Source of the DNA: an uncultured Porphyromonadaceae bacterium
Lineage (GTDB): Bacteria > Bacteroidota > Bacteroidia > Bacteroidales > Paludibacteraceae
Reading direction: 5' to 3'
Assembly (NCBI GenBank): GCA_949285425.1
Contig: CASEAJ010000108.1
Coordinates: 1-34,235, forward strand
DNA: 34,235 nt
Below, in pieces: positions 21,151 through 29,360 of the stretch. Position numbers and translations under genes: made by a program. The stretch's first letter is position 1, and each line of letters opens with the position of its first letter. A model generated the notes under the pieces. That model was not told where the DNA came from. It saw only the letters and a program-made list of their open reading frames with translations, and ran no database searches.

Positions 21151-22056
21151 ATGGCAAAAGACTTGTTCAACCGCTACATTTGGCTGGTAGACACCATCTA
21201 CCGAAGCGGAAAAATCTCTTTTAAAGAAATCAACAAGCGATGGCTGCGTACAGAAATGAGCGGAGGGGAAGAAATACCCCACCGAACTTTCCACCACCAC
21301 AAAAACGCCATAGAAGACTTGTTCGACATCAATATCGGATGTGACAAAAAGAATGGAAATAAATACTACATCGAGAATGCCGATGACATGAAACAAGGAG
21401 GTGTGCGTACCTGGTTGCTCAACACCTTCGCCGTAAACAATCTGATAAACGAAAGTCATCATCTGAAACGGCGCATCCTGTTCGAGGAAATCCCCTCCGG
21501 ACAAGTTTACCTCACTTCCATCATTGAGGCCATGCGCGATAAACGGACACTCGAAATCACTTATCAAAGCTACTGGCGTAAGCAACCAAACATATTCGAA
21601 GCCGAACCCTACTGCCTGAAGGTGTTCCACCAACGCTGGTATATGGTCGCACGTAGTCCTTATTACAACAGCCTGCGCATCTATGCTCTTGACCGCATAC
21701 GCAACCTGTACACCACCGACATTCCTTTCAACTACCCAAGCGACTTTGACCCACAAGCCTATTTTCACGACATTTTCGGCGTCATCACCAATGAAAACAT
21801 CCGGGTGGAAACTGTGAGGCTAAAAGTCCGCAACAACCAGCAACAATATCTCCGCAGCCTTCCTCTGCATCACTCACAACATGAAGTGGAAACTGGAGAA
21901 GACTACGCCATATTCGAATATCGCATCCGTCCCACCTACGATTTTCAGCAGGAAATACTCTCACACTGCAGCGACATAGAAGTATTGTCGCCCGAATGGC
22001 TACGAAAAGAAATTATCGGAAAGCTAAAACAGGCCTTGAAACAATATGAACAATAA
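21151..22056 (+). CDS. WYL-domain transcriptional regulator
   Basis: 301 residues from the ATG at 21151 (MAKDLFNRY). An in-frame codon 60 bases upstream precedes the promoter box and is rejected. Residues about 8-75 look like a DNA-binding region (LVDTIYRSGKISFKEINKRW, then PHRTFHHHKNAIEDLF). The WYL ligand-sensing domain spans about 125-205 and includes LEITYQSYW and VFHQRWYMVARSP with the WY core. A WCX-like C-terminal part follows. WYL proteins sense nucleic-acid ligands, or ones probably derived from nucleic acid, and control DNA damage, RNA-repair or defence genes. Here it is the last gene after an rtcB remnant, a phosphoesterase and an exonuclease, so it may control that set. It has its own promoter box. 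Confidence 0.9.
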   Translation: MAKDLFNRYIWLVDTIYRSGKISFKEINKRWLRTEMSGGEEIPHRTFHHHKNAIEDLFDINIGCDKKNGNKYYIENADDMKQGGVRTWLLNTFAVNNLINESHHLKRRILFEEIPSGQVYLTSIIEAMRDKRTLEITYQSYWRKQPNIFEAEPYCLKVFHQRWYMVARSPYYNSLRIYALDRIRNLYTTDIPFNYPSDFDPQAYFHDIFGVITNENIRVETVRLKVRNNQQQYLRSLPLHHSQHEVETGEDYAIFEYRIRPTYDFQQEILSHCSDIEVLSPEWLRKEIIGKLKQALKQYEQ

Positions 22057-22069
22057 GGCCATTTTCCGC

Positions 22070-22095
22070 TCATGCCGTATCGGCAATGGGCATGA
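22070..22095 (+). terminator. Weak hairpin after the WYL gene
   Basis: TCATGCC pairs with GGCATGA over 7 bp, 13 bases after the stop. No strong T run follows at once, so this is a weak terminator candidate. Confidence 0.35.
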
Positions 22096-22166
22096 AAGAA
22101 CCTTCCGATCTTTTTACAACAACACGGTGCAGATTTGAGCTAGTTTATTATACGGGACAAAATCAT

Positions 22167-22174
22167 TACTTTTG
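22167..22174 (+). promoter_or_regulatory. -7 box of the GH43-like gene
   Basis: TACTTTTG, a perfect TAnnTTTG, 60 bases before the start codon at 22235, in an AT-rich region after the WYL gene. Confidence 0.65.
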
Positions 22175-22234
22175 CCTGCCTTACAGAGGCAAAAACTGAT
22201 TTTGGAACATAAACATTCAATCCTTTTTATCAAA

Positions 22235-23182
22235 ATGAGAACATTATTTCTTTGTCTGGCAACGATATGCCTGCTGGCATCCTGCACCGAAAAAGACATG
22301 TACCTTTTTTCTTACTTCAAGGGAAACGGAGAAGATGGACTGCATTTCGCATACAGTGAAGATGGCTACCATTGGAAAGACCTGAGCGAACACAGTTTTC
22401 TGAAACCTGAATTGAGCGACAAACTAATGAGAGATCCTTGCATCATCCTGGGAGGAGATGGACGCTATCACATGGTATGGACCGTAAGCTGGGCAGAAAA
22501 AGGCATTGGCTATGCTTCTTCTGAAGACCTGCTCAACTGGTCCGAACAAAAATACATCCCTGTCATGGCTCACGAAGATGGCGTGCGCAACTGTTGGGCT
22601 CCGGAAATAACATTCGACTCCTCAAGCGGAGAATACATGATTTACTGGTCTTCTACTGTCACCGGACGTTTCAGCGACCGTTCACAAGAAAGCGAAAACG
22701 GCTACAATCATCGCATTTATTACATCACCACCAAAGACTTCCGTACTTTCTCGCAAACCCAAATGTTGTATGACCACGGCTTCAACGTCATCGATGCGAG
22801 TATCGTGCCCGAAAACGGACGCTACGTCATGTTCCTGAAGGATGAAACACTCGTACCTCCCCAAAAAAACATCCGCGTGGCCTATGCCGAACATTTGTCG
22901 GGTCCATATTCGGAACCGTCGGCTCCCATCACCGGAAACTACTGGGCCGAAGGCCCCACAGCTCTCCGAATGGGCAAGTACTGGATAGTTTATTTCGACA
23001 AATATCGAGATGGAAAATTCGGTGCCGTGAGGTCGGCCGACCTACAATCATGGGAAGACATTTCCGACCAAATATCCATGCCCAATGGCATACGTCACGG
23101 AAGCATATTGAAAGTACCCGAACATGTCGTAAGGAACATGATGAACCCCGAACACTCTTCGGGCGAGCGACTCGTTCCTTAA
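22235..23182 (+). CDS. GH43-like (five-bladed propeller) glycosidase lipoprotein
   Basis: 315 residues from the ATG at 22235, which gives a lipoprotein signal with Cys17 (ICLLASC-TEKD); an upstream in-frame codon would place it behind a non-signal tail. The body matches five-bladed beta-propeller glycosidases of the GH43/GH32 clan: MRDPCIILGGDGRYHMVWT and CWAPEITFD in the first blades, VIDASIVPENGRYVMF with the mid-chain Asp, and WAEGPTALRMGKYWIVY with the Glu of the EGP motif as expected acid. The combination suggests a real enzyme, probably an arabinosidase or galactosidase-type activity, but specificity cannot be assigned. It is anchored in the outer membrane or periplasm. It is monocistronic, with its own promoter box and terminator. 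Confidence 0.85.
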   Translation: MRTLFLCLATICLLASCTEKDMYLFSYFKGNGEDGLHFAYSEDGYHWKDLSEHSFLKPELSDKLMRDPCIILGGDGRYHMVWTVSWAEKGIGYASSEDLLNWSEQKYIPVMAHEDGVRNCWAPEITFDSSSGEYMIYWSSTVTGRFSDRSQESENGYNHRIYYITTKDFRTFSQTQMLYDHGFNVIDASIVPENGRYVMFLKDETLVPPQKNIRVAYAEHLSGPYSEPSAPITGNYWAEGPTALRMGKYWIVYFDKYRDGKFGAVRSADLQSWEDISDQISMPNGIRHGSILKVPEHVVRNMMNPEHSSGERLVP

Positions 23183-23207
23183 TTCAAAAGACGTCTTTTG
23201 TCTTTCC

Positions 23208-23249
23208 GAGGATGTTCCGGTATTTCCTACTCCGCACATCCTCTTTTTT
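23208..23249 (+). terminator. Intrinsic terminator of the GH43-like gene
   Basis: GAGGATGT (23208-23215) pairs with ACATCCTC (23236-23243), followed by TTTTTTATT. A perfect 16-bp palindrome CAAAAGACGTCTTTTG (23185-23200) stands just before it. Confidence 0.85.
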
Positions 23250-23288
23250 ATTGCAAAAACAGCAGTTCTTTCTTGCCTTGTCCTGCTT

Positions 23289-23388
23289 AAATCCCAAGCG
23301 GTCATTAGAACGTTCGGCCGTCGTTTCACTTATCATGTCGACATTTTTTACGGTCAGAAAAGCAAAATCTAATGACCGATTCGGATCA
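23289..23388. mobile_element. MITE-like element, short copy
   Basis: A 100-bp relative of 6056-6252. The left part (GCGGTCATTAGAACGTTCGG, then CCGTCGTTTCACTT) and right part (GTCAGAAAAGCAAAATCTAA, then TGACCGATTCGGAT) match the long copy closely. The middle hairpin of about 90 bp is absent. The terminal repeats are imperfect here. Confidence 0.7.
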
Positions 23389-23411
23389 GAACAGTAAATT
23401 TCCTCCAAAAA

Positions 23412-23500
23412 TATGTTGTAAAACATACTTTTTCGCTTGTTTTATTCATCTGATAACATTTATTAACTTATTATATTGTGATTTTATGTTGTAAAACATA
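23412..23500 (+). promoter_or_regulatory. Duplicated operator-like palindrome
   Basis: TATGTTGTAAAACATA occurs exactly twice, at 23412-23427 and 23485-23500. Each has 6-bp inverted arms TATGTT/AACATA around GTAA. The second copy directly abuts the -7 box TAATTTTG at 23501. This is the layout expected for a repressor or activator site pair. Confidence 0.55.
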
Positions 23501-23508
23501 TAATTTTG
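23501..23508 (+). promoter_or_regulatory. -7 box of the small secreted protein gene
   Basis: TAATTTTG, a perfect TAnnTTTG, adjacent to the second palindrome copy. The leader to the ATG at 23654 would be about 135 nt and contains a short ORF and a hairpin. Confidence 0.65.
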
Positions 23509-23535
23509 CAGCGTGAAATTAAAAAACATTTATAA

Positions 23536-23578
23536 CAAGCAAGGAGGTTATAAATGAAACACACAAATTCCTTGCTTG
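23536..23578 (+). promoter_or_regulatory. Leader hairpin enclosing a strong Shine-Dalgarno and ATG
   Basis: CAAGCAAGGA (23536-23545) pairs perfectly over 10 bp with TCCTTGCTTG (23569-23578). The AAGGAGG of the short ORF lies partly in the 5' arm and the ATG at 23554 in the loop, so the stem would block translation of the short ORF when formed. Confidence 0.5.
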
Positions 23579-23634
23579 CTCTTTGGTTTACTGATAGGTC
23601 TTGTTTCATAAATAGGTATAAAAAGATTGTTTAA
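23554..23634 (+). CDS. Possible 26-residue leader ORF
   Basis: ATG at 23554 to TAA at 23634, 26 residues (MKHTNSLLALWFTDRSCFIN and six more). It has a rare consensus Shine-Dalgarno (AAGGAGG, 7 bases upstream), although Bacteroidetes genes seldom use one. It ends 19 bases before the ATG of the secreted protein gene. With the overlapping hairpin this looks like a leader peptide that tunes expression of the downstream gene, but a chance ORF is not excluded. Confidence 0.4.
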   Translation: MKHTNSLLALWFTDRSCFINRYKKIV

Positions 23635-23653
23635 TTAAAGAAAAGAATTGATT

Positions 23654-24022
23654 ATGAAAAAAGTGTTGTTTTTAGTTATGCTGGCCATAGCTACTGTAAG
23701 TACCGCCAGCGCAGTTGACATTGCCAAAAGCGAAGTGTTTGTGAAATGCAATAATGAAAACGTGTTCAATTCACTGGTAAAATATCTGAAAATGGACAGT
23801 TATCAATCGGCCGAGTTGAAAAACGTATTCAGTGTAACAGAAGTGGAAATCAAAAACGCCATCCAAAGAGGAGACAACGAAAAACTGGAACGGGCGTTCA
23901 AGTACAATTTGGGAAGTGCAAAGAAAATCCTCAGCCAGGAACAATACAAGAAATATCTTCGTATCATCAACCTGTCTTACTATAATTCAAATGCTGCATT
24001 GCTAGCACAAAACAACCGATAA
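23654..24022 (+). CDS. Small secreted helical protein, unknown function
   Basis: 122 residues from the ATG at 23654 (MKKVLFLVMLAIATVSTASA). A signal peptide ends about residue 20, so the mature protein of about 100 residues is periplasmic or secreted. It is largely helical, with a repeating pattern of Lys/Asn/Glu and hydrophobic residues, and an ILSQEQYKKYLRIINLSYYN segment that loosely recalls the LTxxQ motif of Spy/CpxP-type periplasmic stress chaperones. I do not assign it to that family. The upstream region is unusually elaborate: two operator-like palindromes, a -7 box, a hairpin and a leader ORF. A strong terminator follows. Confidence 0.7.
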   Translation: MKKVLFLVMLAIATVSTASAVDIAKSEVFVKCNNENVFNSLVKYLKMDSYQSAELKNVFSVTEVEIKNAIQRGDNEKLERAFKYNLGSAKKILSQEQYKKYLRIINLSYYNSNAALLAQNNR

Positions 24023-24103
24023 CCGCAAAAGCATTTGTTATTATGGAAGATATCACTGAGGAGACACCACAGCAAAAGACAACGAAACAGGACTTATACT
24101 GAC

Positions 24104-24140
24104 AAAGGTATCCGAACAAACAAAAACGGATACCTTTTTT
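24104..24140 (+). terminator. Intrinsic terminator after the small secreted protein
   Basis: AAGGTATCCG (24105-24114) pairs with CGGATACCTT (24127-24136), then TTTT. The 3' end of the converging minus-strand gene at 24149 is close; the A-rich upstream arm allows weak termination in that direction too. Confidence 0.9.
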
Positions 24141-24148
24141 ATATCCCC

Positions 24149-25312
24149 CTACCCGCCTTTCAGTTCACTGGCATACAAACCGTCGAACACGGTGCGAAGC
24201 CGGTCTTCATCGCCTATCAGCCGACGCAACTCGGCCAGTTTCCCGGCATTGTCCGACTCGGGAATCCACAACTGCAGGTAGCCGCCTTCGGCATATTTTT
24301 CCACCAGATGCTTCCGGAAACGGACATATTGCGCCTCGACATCCAGTTCCGGACAGTTTGCCAAGCCATATTGCACCGTACGCCGCAACGTAACCTGCGG
24401 GTCGATGACACGGTCGGCTTCGGCCACAATCTTGCCATAAATGCTGCGCGGAGCGTGACGGTTGGATGCACGATGATCTTCTACCGCCTCCTTCATCACC
24501 TGCAACTGGTCCGCAGAGAACCAGGTACGCAAACGTTCATCCGCCAGCAGCATGCGGCCCGAAACCAGATGATGCAGTTCACGTCCTTCACACAAGCCCA
24601 CATCGTGATAGGCAGCTATGGCATACACCATGTTTACATCCACCTCGTAAAAGGCGGACAATCTCATGCTTTCATCCATCACCTTGCGGGCATGGTCCTC
24701 CCGGTGGGCCTTGTCAAACGAAGCGTAACGCGGCAACACCTCCTGCTCCACGTAACGCACCAACGACGAGGAAAGCCCGCGCACCTCATGAGTTTTTTCC
24801 ATATTCCTGTTTTGTTCGTTTGCCGACAACACTTTCTGATAGGCTATGCGGGGTGTCCCGTTGTGGGTATAGATGATACCGCAACGACGGAAAGCCATGG
24901 TTTCCAGCAGATGTCTCATCACGACATTGTCACGGTGAGTATCAACCCTGAGGTTTCGTACCCGCTCCAGGCACCACTGCAGGCAAAACCGTCCGATACC
25001 TCGTCCGCCACCGACAGTGGCCAGACGGTGCACCGTGCTGTAAGGAGCATCATCCAGCCAGGCGCCCTCCTCTATGCGGGCATAGGTAGGGTCATCGCCC
25101 GGAATGAGGCAAAACACACCCAGCACAAGACCCTGTTCGTCCGTACACACATAAGCATGCCGACGGGCCACATCGTCCGACACCAAATGCAAGGACGGAT
25201 AACCATCCACCCACTGATGCGAATTGCCCTGTTCGCGCATAAACTCCCGGGCTTCTCCGTAAAGTTCCATCATGCGCTCCAAATCATCTGTACAAGCAAG
25301 TCTTATCGTCAT
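24149..25312 (-). CDS. GNAT acetyltransferase fused to an HD-domain hydrolase
   Basis: 387 residues from the ATG at 25312 (MTIRLACTDD), which starts at the first GNAT strand; an earlier codon 45 bases up is rejected. Residues about 1-165 are a GNAT domain with the acetyl-CoA loop RLATVGGGRGIGRF (96-109) and a conserved LETMAFRRCG strand. Residues about 185-310 are an HD phosphohydrolase domain, with His207 in EDHARKV, His236-Asp237 in AAYHDVGLC and Asp300 in AEADRVID. The two are in one frame without a stop; an internal ATG (24802, MEKTHEV) marks where a separate HD protein would begin. Elsewhere such domains are usually separate proteins. Substrates are not known. It lies 61 bp after the lamin-tail gene on the same strand. 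Confidence 0.85.
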   Translation of the reverse strand: MTIRLACTDDLERMMELYGEAREFMREQGNSHQWVDGYPSLHLVSDDVARRHAYVCTDEQGLVLGVFCLIPGDDPTYARIEEGAWLDDAPYSTVHRLATVGGGRGIGRFCLQWCLERVRNLRVDTHRDNVVMRHLLETMAFRRCGIIYTHNGTPRIAYQKVLSANEQNRNMEKTHEVRGLSSSLVRYVEQEVLPRYASFDKAHREDHARKVMDESMRLSAFYEVDVNMVYAIAAYHDVGLCEGRELHHLVSGRMLLADERLRTWFSADQLQVMKEAVEDHRASNRHAPRSIYGKIVAEADRVIDPQVTLRRTVQYGLANCPELDVEAQYVRFRKHLVEKYAEGGYLQLWIPESDNAGKLAELRRLIGDEDRLRTVFDGLYASELKGG

Positions 25313-25373
25313 TTTTTCTCTCTGAAAAAAGCTATAACATACAGTCCTGTCATTCACTCAACCCACCTTTGTC

Positions 25374-27158
25374 TCATCGGCCCGAAACCACCACCGGCTT
25401 CTTGACAGCCTTGCGGCTGCCCTTTTGAGGGTGGAACATTTCAAAGTACAGCACATAAACCCCTGCATTCGCATTTGTGCCATTGGCCAGCGTACCGTCC
25501 CAAACGTAAGTGCCTTCCGATGAAAGGAGATCGTTGTCGGCCAGCCGGCACACCTCCACTCCCAGAGCATCGAACACAAGCACATTGGCCGCATAACCCG
25601 GTTCATCGGTGCGGTAGTGAATCATGCACACATCTTCCCAGCCATCATTGTCGGGCGAGAACGCCTCCGGTTCCAGCCACACAAAACTGTCGTCCACGGC
25701 AGGCTCGAACGTTTCCCTGTACTGCGAGTTCCGATAGCCCGGCGTACCGTAGTTCGTTTCGGATGAAGCCGAATGCCACGAATCCTCACTTTGCGTGATG
25801 AAATCGGGCGATATGCGTTCCAAAGCAACACCTTTCGGATTGCGTATCAAAGGATGATGCCAGCTTTCACTGTAAGTCAGTTCGTCATACACCACCGCCT
25901 TCTCCGCATCGGTCAGCACAACCGTAGCCTCCTCATTGTTCAAAACACTCCATTTCATCGGCACAACACGGCTCCCGGGCGGGCAAGCATGATGACGCCG
26001 CACCAACTCGGCATCTTCAGTTACCGCCACACAGGCCCCCGGAGGCAGCAAGCACGAAGCGGAAGGAGCATGACCCGCATTCAAGGTGCCATCGGCCTTT
26101 CGGGTGGTAAAGACAAGCTTAGCCGCATCGAGTAACTTGCCGGACACATTTATGACCTCTATATACTCGCACGACCCTTCGGGCTGATTGAACATCACTT
26201 CATTCAACAGCACATCGCCCGGCTCCGCCGCTTCGGCATAACCGAACACACGCTCCGTTTCAAGCAGGGCATTACCGGCACGGTCGGTCAAACCATCCGT
26301 TTTCATCGTATAAATCACTCCCTGCTCAAATGCAGAGGAAAAACTCAGTTCCACGGAACGGCTATCGCCCGACACCGATTGTGCATACGGAGCACCTACC
26401 CCGTTATCCACCTCAAAAGCGGCGTTGGAGAAATCCATCGGTTCGGAAAAAACGAGGCGCAGCACCCCCGCATCACCCATTTCGAGTGCAAGCCACTGCG
26501 GAGCGGTTCGGTCAACAGTCGGAGAACCGGTAACCACGATGTCATCGAAAAAATACCGCCTGCCGGTCGTCCCCGAGTTGGCATACATAAGTCCCACGTA
26601 TTCCGACTGTCCGATGGTCGTATCGACCGCCATCCCTTCGGACACAAATTCCATTTCATCGGGCAAACGGCTGAAAAGTTCGAAACGCCCTTCGCGGTCG
26701 CGTGTGAGCTTCACCGTGACTTCAACCGTCTCTGCACCAAGCCGCCCGGAAAGCCCTTTTATGATTTCCGTCTTCTTTTCCCCCTGTTGCAGGAAAAGCG
26801 ACACCGCATCGTTTGCACCACCTATTCTCACATAATAAGCCCGACAGGCATCTATATCATCGTTCCGGTCCGAAGCTACATAAAACGCCGCATAATTATA
26901 GGCCGAAGTGGGATAATCTATCTTTACCCAACACGCCCATGTGGCATCACCAAAAGCCCGCGATGGGGTAAACAGAAACGATTTCGAAGCAGCCTCCGCA
27001 GCCGACTGAAGCTGAAAGGCATTGTTCACCACAAAGCATTCTTCCGTCCCTTCCCAAGCCGGATTATGCGTAAAGTCACCATCCGAGAAGTGCTCATCCA
27101 CCTGTCCGAAAACGGGGAAAGCCCCAAAAAGACAGAAAATCAAAGTTATTTTTCTCAT
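25374..27158 (-). CDS. Lamin-tail-domain secreted protein
   Basis: 594 residues from the ATG at 27158 (MRKITLIFCL), chosen because it gives a clean signal peptide cleaved after VFGQ at residue 18. The first 200 residues look like a beta-sandwich of lectin/glucanase type (ACWVKIDYPTSAYNYAAFYV). Residues about 205-310 resemble an Ig-like Big_5-type domain (DRTAPQWLALEMGD, LVFSEPMDF, GLTDRAGNAL). Residues about 318-470 are a lamin tail domain (DVLLNEVMFNQPEGSCEYIEV, GVALERISPDF, TNYGTPGYRN). The C-terminus (EAFSPDNDGWEDVCMIHYRT, then FDALGVEVCRL) is a FlgD-like/T9SS-type sorting tail. Lamin tail proteins of Bacteroidetes are surface or membrane-associated proteins of unknown role. The promoter box faces that of asd. 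Confidence 0.87.
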   Translation of the reverse strand: MRKITLIFCLFGAFPVFGQVDEHFSDGDFTHNPAWEGTEECFVVNNAFQLQSAAEAASKSFLFTPSRAFGDATWACWVKIDYPTSAYNYAAFYVASDRNDDIDACRAYYVRIGGANDAVSLFLQQGEKKTEIIKGLSGRLGAETVEVTVKLTRDREGRFELFSRLPDEMEFVSEGMAVDTTIGQSEYVGLMYANSGTTGRRYFFDDIVVTGSPTVDRTAPQWLALEMGDAGVLRLVFSEPMDFSNAAFEVDNGVGAPYAQSVSGDSRSVELSFSSAFEQGVIYTMKTDGLTDRAGNALLETERVFGYAEAAEPGDVLLNEVMFNQPEGSCEYIEVINVSGKLLDAAKLVFTTRKADGTLNAGHAPSASCLLPPGACVAVTEDAELVRRHHACPPGSRVVPMKWSVLNNEEATVVLTDAEKAVVYDELTYSESWHHPLIRNPKGVALERISPDFITQSEDSWHSASSETNYGTPGYRNSQYRETFEPAVDDSFVWLEPEAFSPDNDGWEDVCMIHYRTDEPGYAANVLVFDALGVEVCRLADNDLLSSEGTYVWDGTLANGTNANAGVYVLYFEMFHPQKGSRKAVKKPVVVSGR

Positions 27159-27186
27159 TCCGTGCGACATTTCTATGAAAATGACT

Positions 27187-27215
27187 TATTTTTGCAAGAC
27201 ATTTAAGCAAATATA
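27187..27215. promoter_or_regulatory. Face-to-face promoter boxes, lamin-tail gene and asd
   Basis: The minus strand reads TATATTTG at 27208-27215, about 50 bases before the lamin-tail start at 27158. The plus strand reads TATTTTTG at 27187-27194, which would drive asd with a leader of about 155 nt. Both are perfect TAnnTTTG matches. If both are used the two polymerases would start over each other. Confidence 0.45.
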
Positions 27216-27357
27216 CGACAAAGCTGTATATAAACAAACTTGTCGGCGTTCATTTTTGCAACAAAACAAAGCATACTCCCCAAAAGGGAACCGGATCTAT
27301 TCGCTTTTCCGGACAAGACGAAGATAAACAAACTTAACTATAAAAGTAAAAAACGAC

Positions 27358-28365
27358 ATGAAAGTAGCTATTGTAGGTGCCAGTGGCGCAGTAGGCCAGG
27401 AATTTCTGCGAGTATTGGCCGAACGTGATTTCCCGCTGACCGAACTGTTTCTGTTCGGTTCATCGCGCAGTGCAGGACGAGTTTACGAATATCGCGGAAA
27501 GAAAATCACCGTCAAAGAACTGAAGCATGGCGATGACTTCAAGGGCATCGACATTGTGTTCACCTCTGCAGGCGCAGGCACTTCCAAAGAGTTTGCCGAC
27601 GACATTACCCGTTTCGGAGCCGTCATGATTGACAACTCAAGCGCATTCCGCATGGACAACGACGTGCCTTTGGTAGTACCCGAAGTCAACGCTGCCGATG
27701 CCAAGATACGTCCGCGCGGCATCATTGCCAACCCCAACTGCACCACCATACAGATGGTTGTCGCCTTGAAAGCAATAGAAAACCTCTCGCACATCAAAAG
27801 CGTGCACGTGTCCACCTATCAGGCAGCAAGCGGAGCCGGTGCGGCCGCCATGGATGAACTGGAAAACCAATACAAGCAAATAGCACGCGGAGAACAGCCT
27901 ACCGTAAAGAAGTTTGCCTACCAGTTGGCCTACAACCTCATTCCGCAAGTCGACGTATTCACGGACAACGGATACACAAAGGAAGAAATGAAAATGTACA
28001 ACGAGACACGCAAAATCATGCATTCGGACATCATGGTGAGTGCCACATGCGTGCGTGTGCCGGCCTTGCGTGCCCACTCCGAAAGCATTTGGCTGGAGAC
28101 AGAACGTCCCGTGAGCGTAGAAGAAGCACGTCATGCCTTTGAAACGGCCGAAGGTGTAGTCGTCATTGACAACCCCGCCGAAAAGCAGTATCCCATGCCG
28201 CTCTTCCTCTCCGGCAAAGACCCGGTACACGTAGGACGTATCCGCAAAGACCTGGCCAACCCCAACGGGCTTACCTTCTGGTGCGTAAGCGACCAGATTA
28301 AAAAAGGAGCCGCCCTCAACGCCGTACAGATAGCGGAATACCTGATTGCCGAAAAAGACATTTGA
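27358..28365 (+). CDS. asd: Aspartate-semialdehyde dehydrogenase
   Basis: 335 residues. It reduces aspartyl-4-phosphate to aspartate-semialdehyde with NADPH, the branch point to lysine, diaminopimelate, threonine and methionine. The N-terminus [18 protein letters not shown] binds NADP. The catalytic cysteine is Cys128 in ANPNCTT, followed by the [11 protein letters not shown] substrate loop. The catalytic His lies in [11 protein letters not shown]. The C-terminal [31 protein letters not shown] closes the dimer region. Length and motifs are those of the Gram-positive/Bacteroidetes-type enzyme. It is a single gene with a terminator after it; the neighbouring genes converge or diverge. Confidence 0.97.
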   Translation: MKVAIVGASGAVGQEFLRVLAERDFPLTELFLFGSSRSAGRVYEYRGKKITVKELKHGDDFKGIDIVFTSAGAGTSKEFADDITRFGAVMIDNSSAFRMDNDVPLVVPEVNAADAKIRPRGIIANPNCTTIQMVVALKAIENLSHIKSVHVSTYQAASGAGAAAMDELENQYKQIARGEQPTVKKFAYQLAYNLIPQVDVFTDNGYTKEEMKMYNETRKIMHSDIMVSATCVRVPALRAHSESIWLETERPVSVEEARHAFETAEGVVVIDNPAEKQYPMPLFLSGKDPVHVGRIRKDLANPNGLTFWCVSDQIKKGAALNAVQIAEYLIAEKDI

Positions 28366-28406
28366 CAAATACAAAATGCACCTTCCCGCCTCGACAGGGA
28401 AGGCAC

Positions 28407-28462
28407 AAACGGAAAGACGCAAAGCGGCAGCATGCTGCACTTTGCGTCTTTCCGTTTTTTAT
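28407..28462 (+). terminator. Intrinsic terminator of asd
   Basis: An 18-bp perfect stem starts at AAACGGAAAGACGCAAAG (28407-28424) and closes at 28440-28457, followed by TTTTT. The loop contains a smaller GCAGCATGCTGC palindrome. A shorter hairpin, CCTTCCC/GGGAAGG, stands at 28381-28403. Confidence 0.93.
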
Positions 28463-28516
28463 TTGTTTTGTGCTTTCTAAAAAATTACATAAGTGTATTT
28501 GCATTCATCATTTGTC

Positions 28517-29338
28517 TCACAAACATATAAATGTTCCGGCATACACTTCATGGCCTGTTATCCGGTAGTGGTAAACGCCTTTGGCCAAATTGTTCATCGG
28601 GAGGAAAGATTCAGCACCTATGTCGCAGGAGAACACTTCATGTCCGACAGAGTTGTAAACAATCAAATGTCTTTCACGCTGTTCATCAAATGAAAAACAG
28701 AAAGCATTGTTTATGAACTTGACCGAAAATGGTCTTTCTGCTGCATATAGATGGGTATCCACTTTCTCGCACGATGCACAATCGGTATATTCTCCGTTTT
28801 TATAAATGAGCGTGCCGTTTCTGGAAAAGCAGAGCAACCTGATTTGGTTGCCATTGGTCGGTTGCAACAGCATGTGCTGAAAAATGCCGCATTCGCTCCC
28901 AATACCTCTGATGTATCCTTCGGTATAATCATAAAACTGACCATCCATCAGTTGCACGTGGTTTATTTCCTCGAGGGCACACATGGGCTCGTATTCATCT
29001 GCTGCCGCTTCCATGAATTGGAAATAAAGGGTTTTACCCACTTCCCACGCAAAGTCATAGGCCAGTCTTTCCTGTTTTTGTTCCAATGACATTAAATAAA
29101 CCTTTTCGTCCTGTTCACGCAAGGCATATAAAGCGGTTCCGTTTTGCAGCACCTTTCGGTAAACAGTTTCGTTTATAACCGTATCACCGCCCACTTCATA
29201 GGTATTTATGTCGCAATAAGCGTCATCCATGATGTTCGTAGTGACCTCCGTCCAAACGGTTCCTTCGGGAAAATAAATTTCTGAATAGCTCTGACAGACA
29301 CAAATTAAATAAATAAATAAAAAGCATGTTCTTCTCAT
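28517..29338 (-). CDS. Secreted protein with T9SS-like C-terminal domain, unknown function
   Basis: 273 residues. A signal peptide covers about residues 1-19 (FIYLICVCQSYSE). The middle contains a beta-rich domain with many aromatic and acidic residues and Cys pairs (CDINTYEVGG, GIGSECGIFQHM, TDCASCEKV) and no enzyme motif I recognise. The C-terminal 75 residues (HLIVYNSVGHEVFSCDIGAE, then GVYHYRITGHEVYAGTFICL) have the form of a T9SS type A sorting domain. The start follows an orphan domain of the same kind (29361-29609) by 22 bases, so the gene sits behind a broken one. A TATCTTTG box at 29527-29534 (minus) may serve it. Confidence 0.75.
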   Translation of the reverse strand: MRRTCFLFIYLICVCQSYSEIYFPEGTVWTEVTTNIMDDAYCDINTYEVGGDTVINETVYRKVLQNGTALYALREQDEKVYLMSLEQKQERLAYDFAWEVGKTLYFQFMEAAADEYEPMCALEEINHVQLMDGQFYDYTEGYIRGIGSECGIFQHMLLQPTNGNQIRLLCFSRNGTLIYKNGEYTDCASCEKVDTHLYAAERPFSVKFINNAFCFSFDEQRERHLIVYNSVGHEVFSCDIGAESFLPMNNLAKGVYHYRITGHEVYAGTFICL

Positions 29339-29360
29339 AATAAACCTCCTTGTTTCAATT

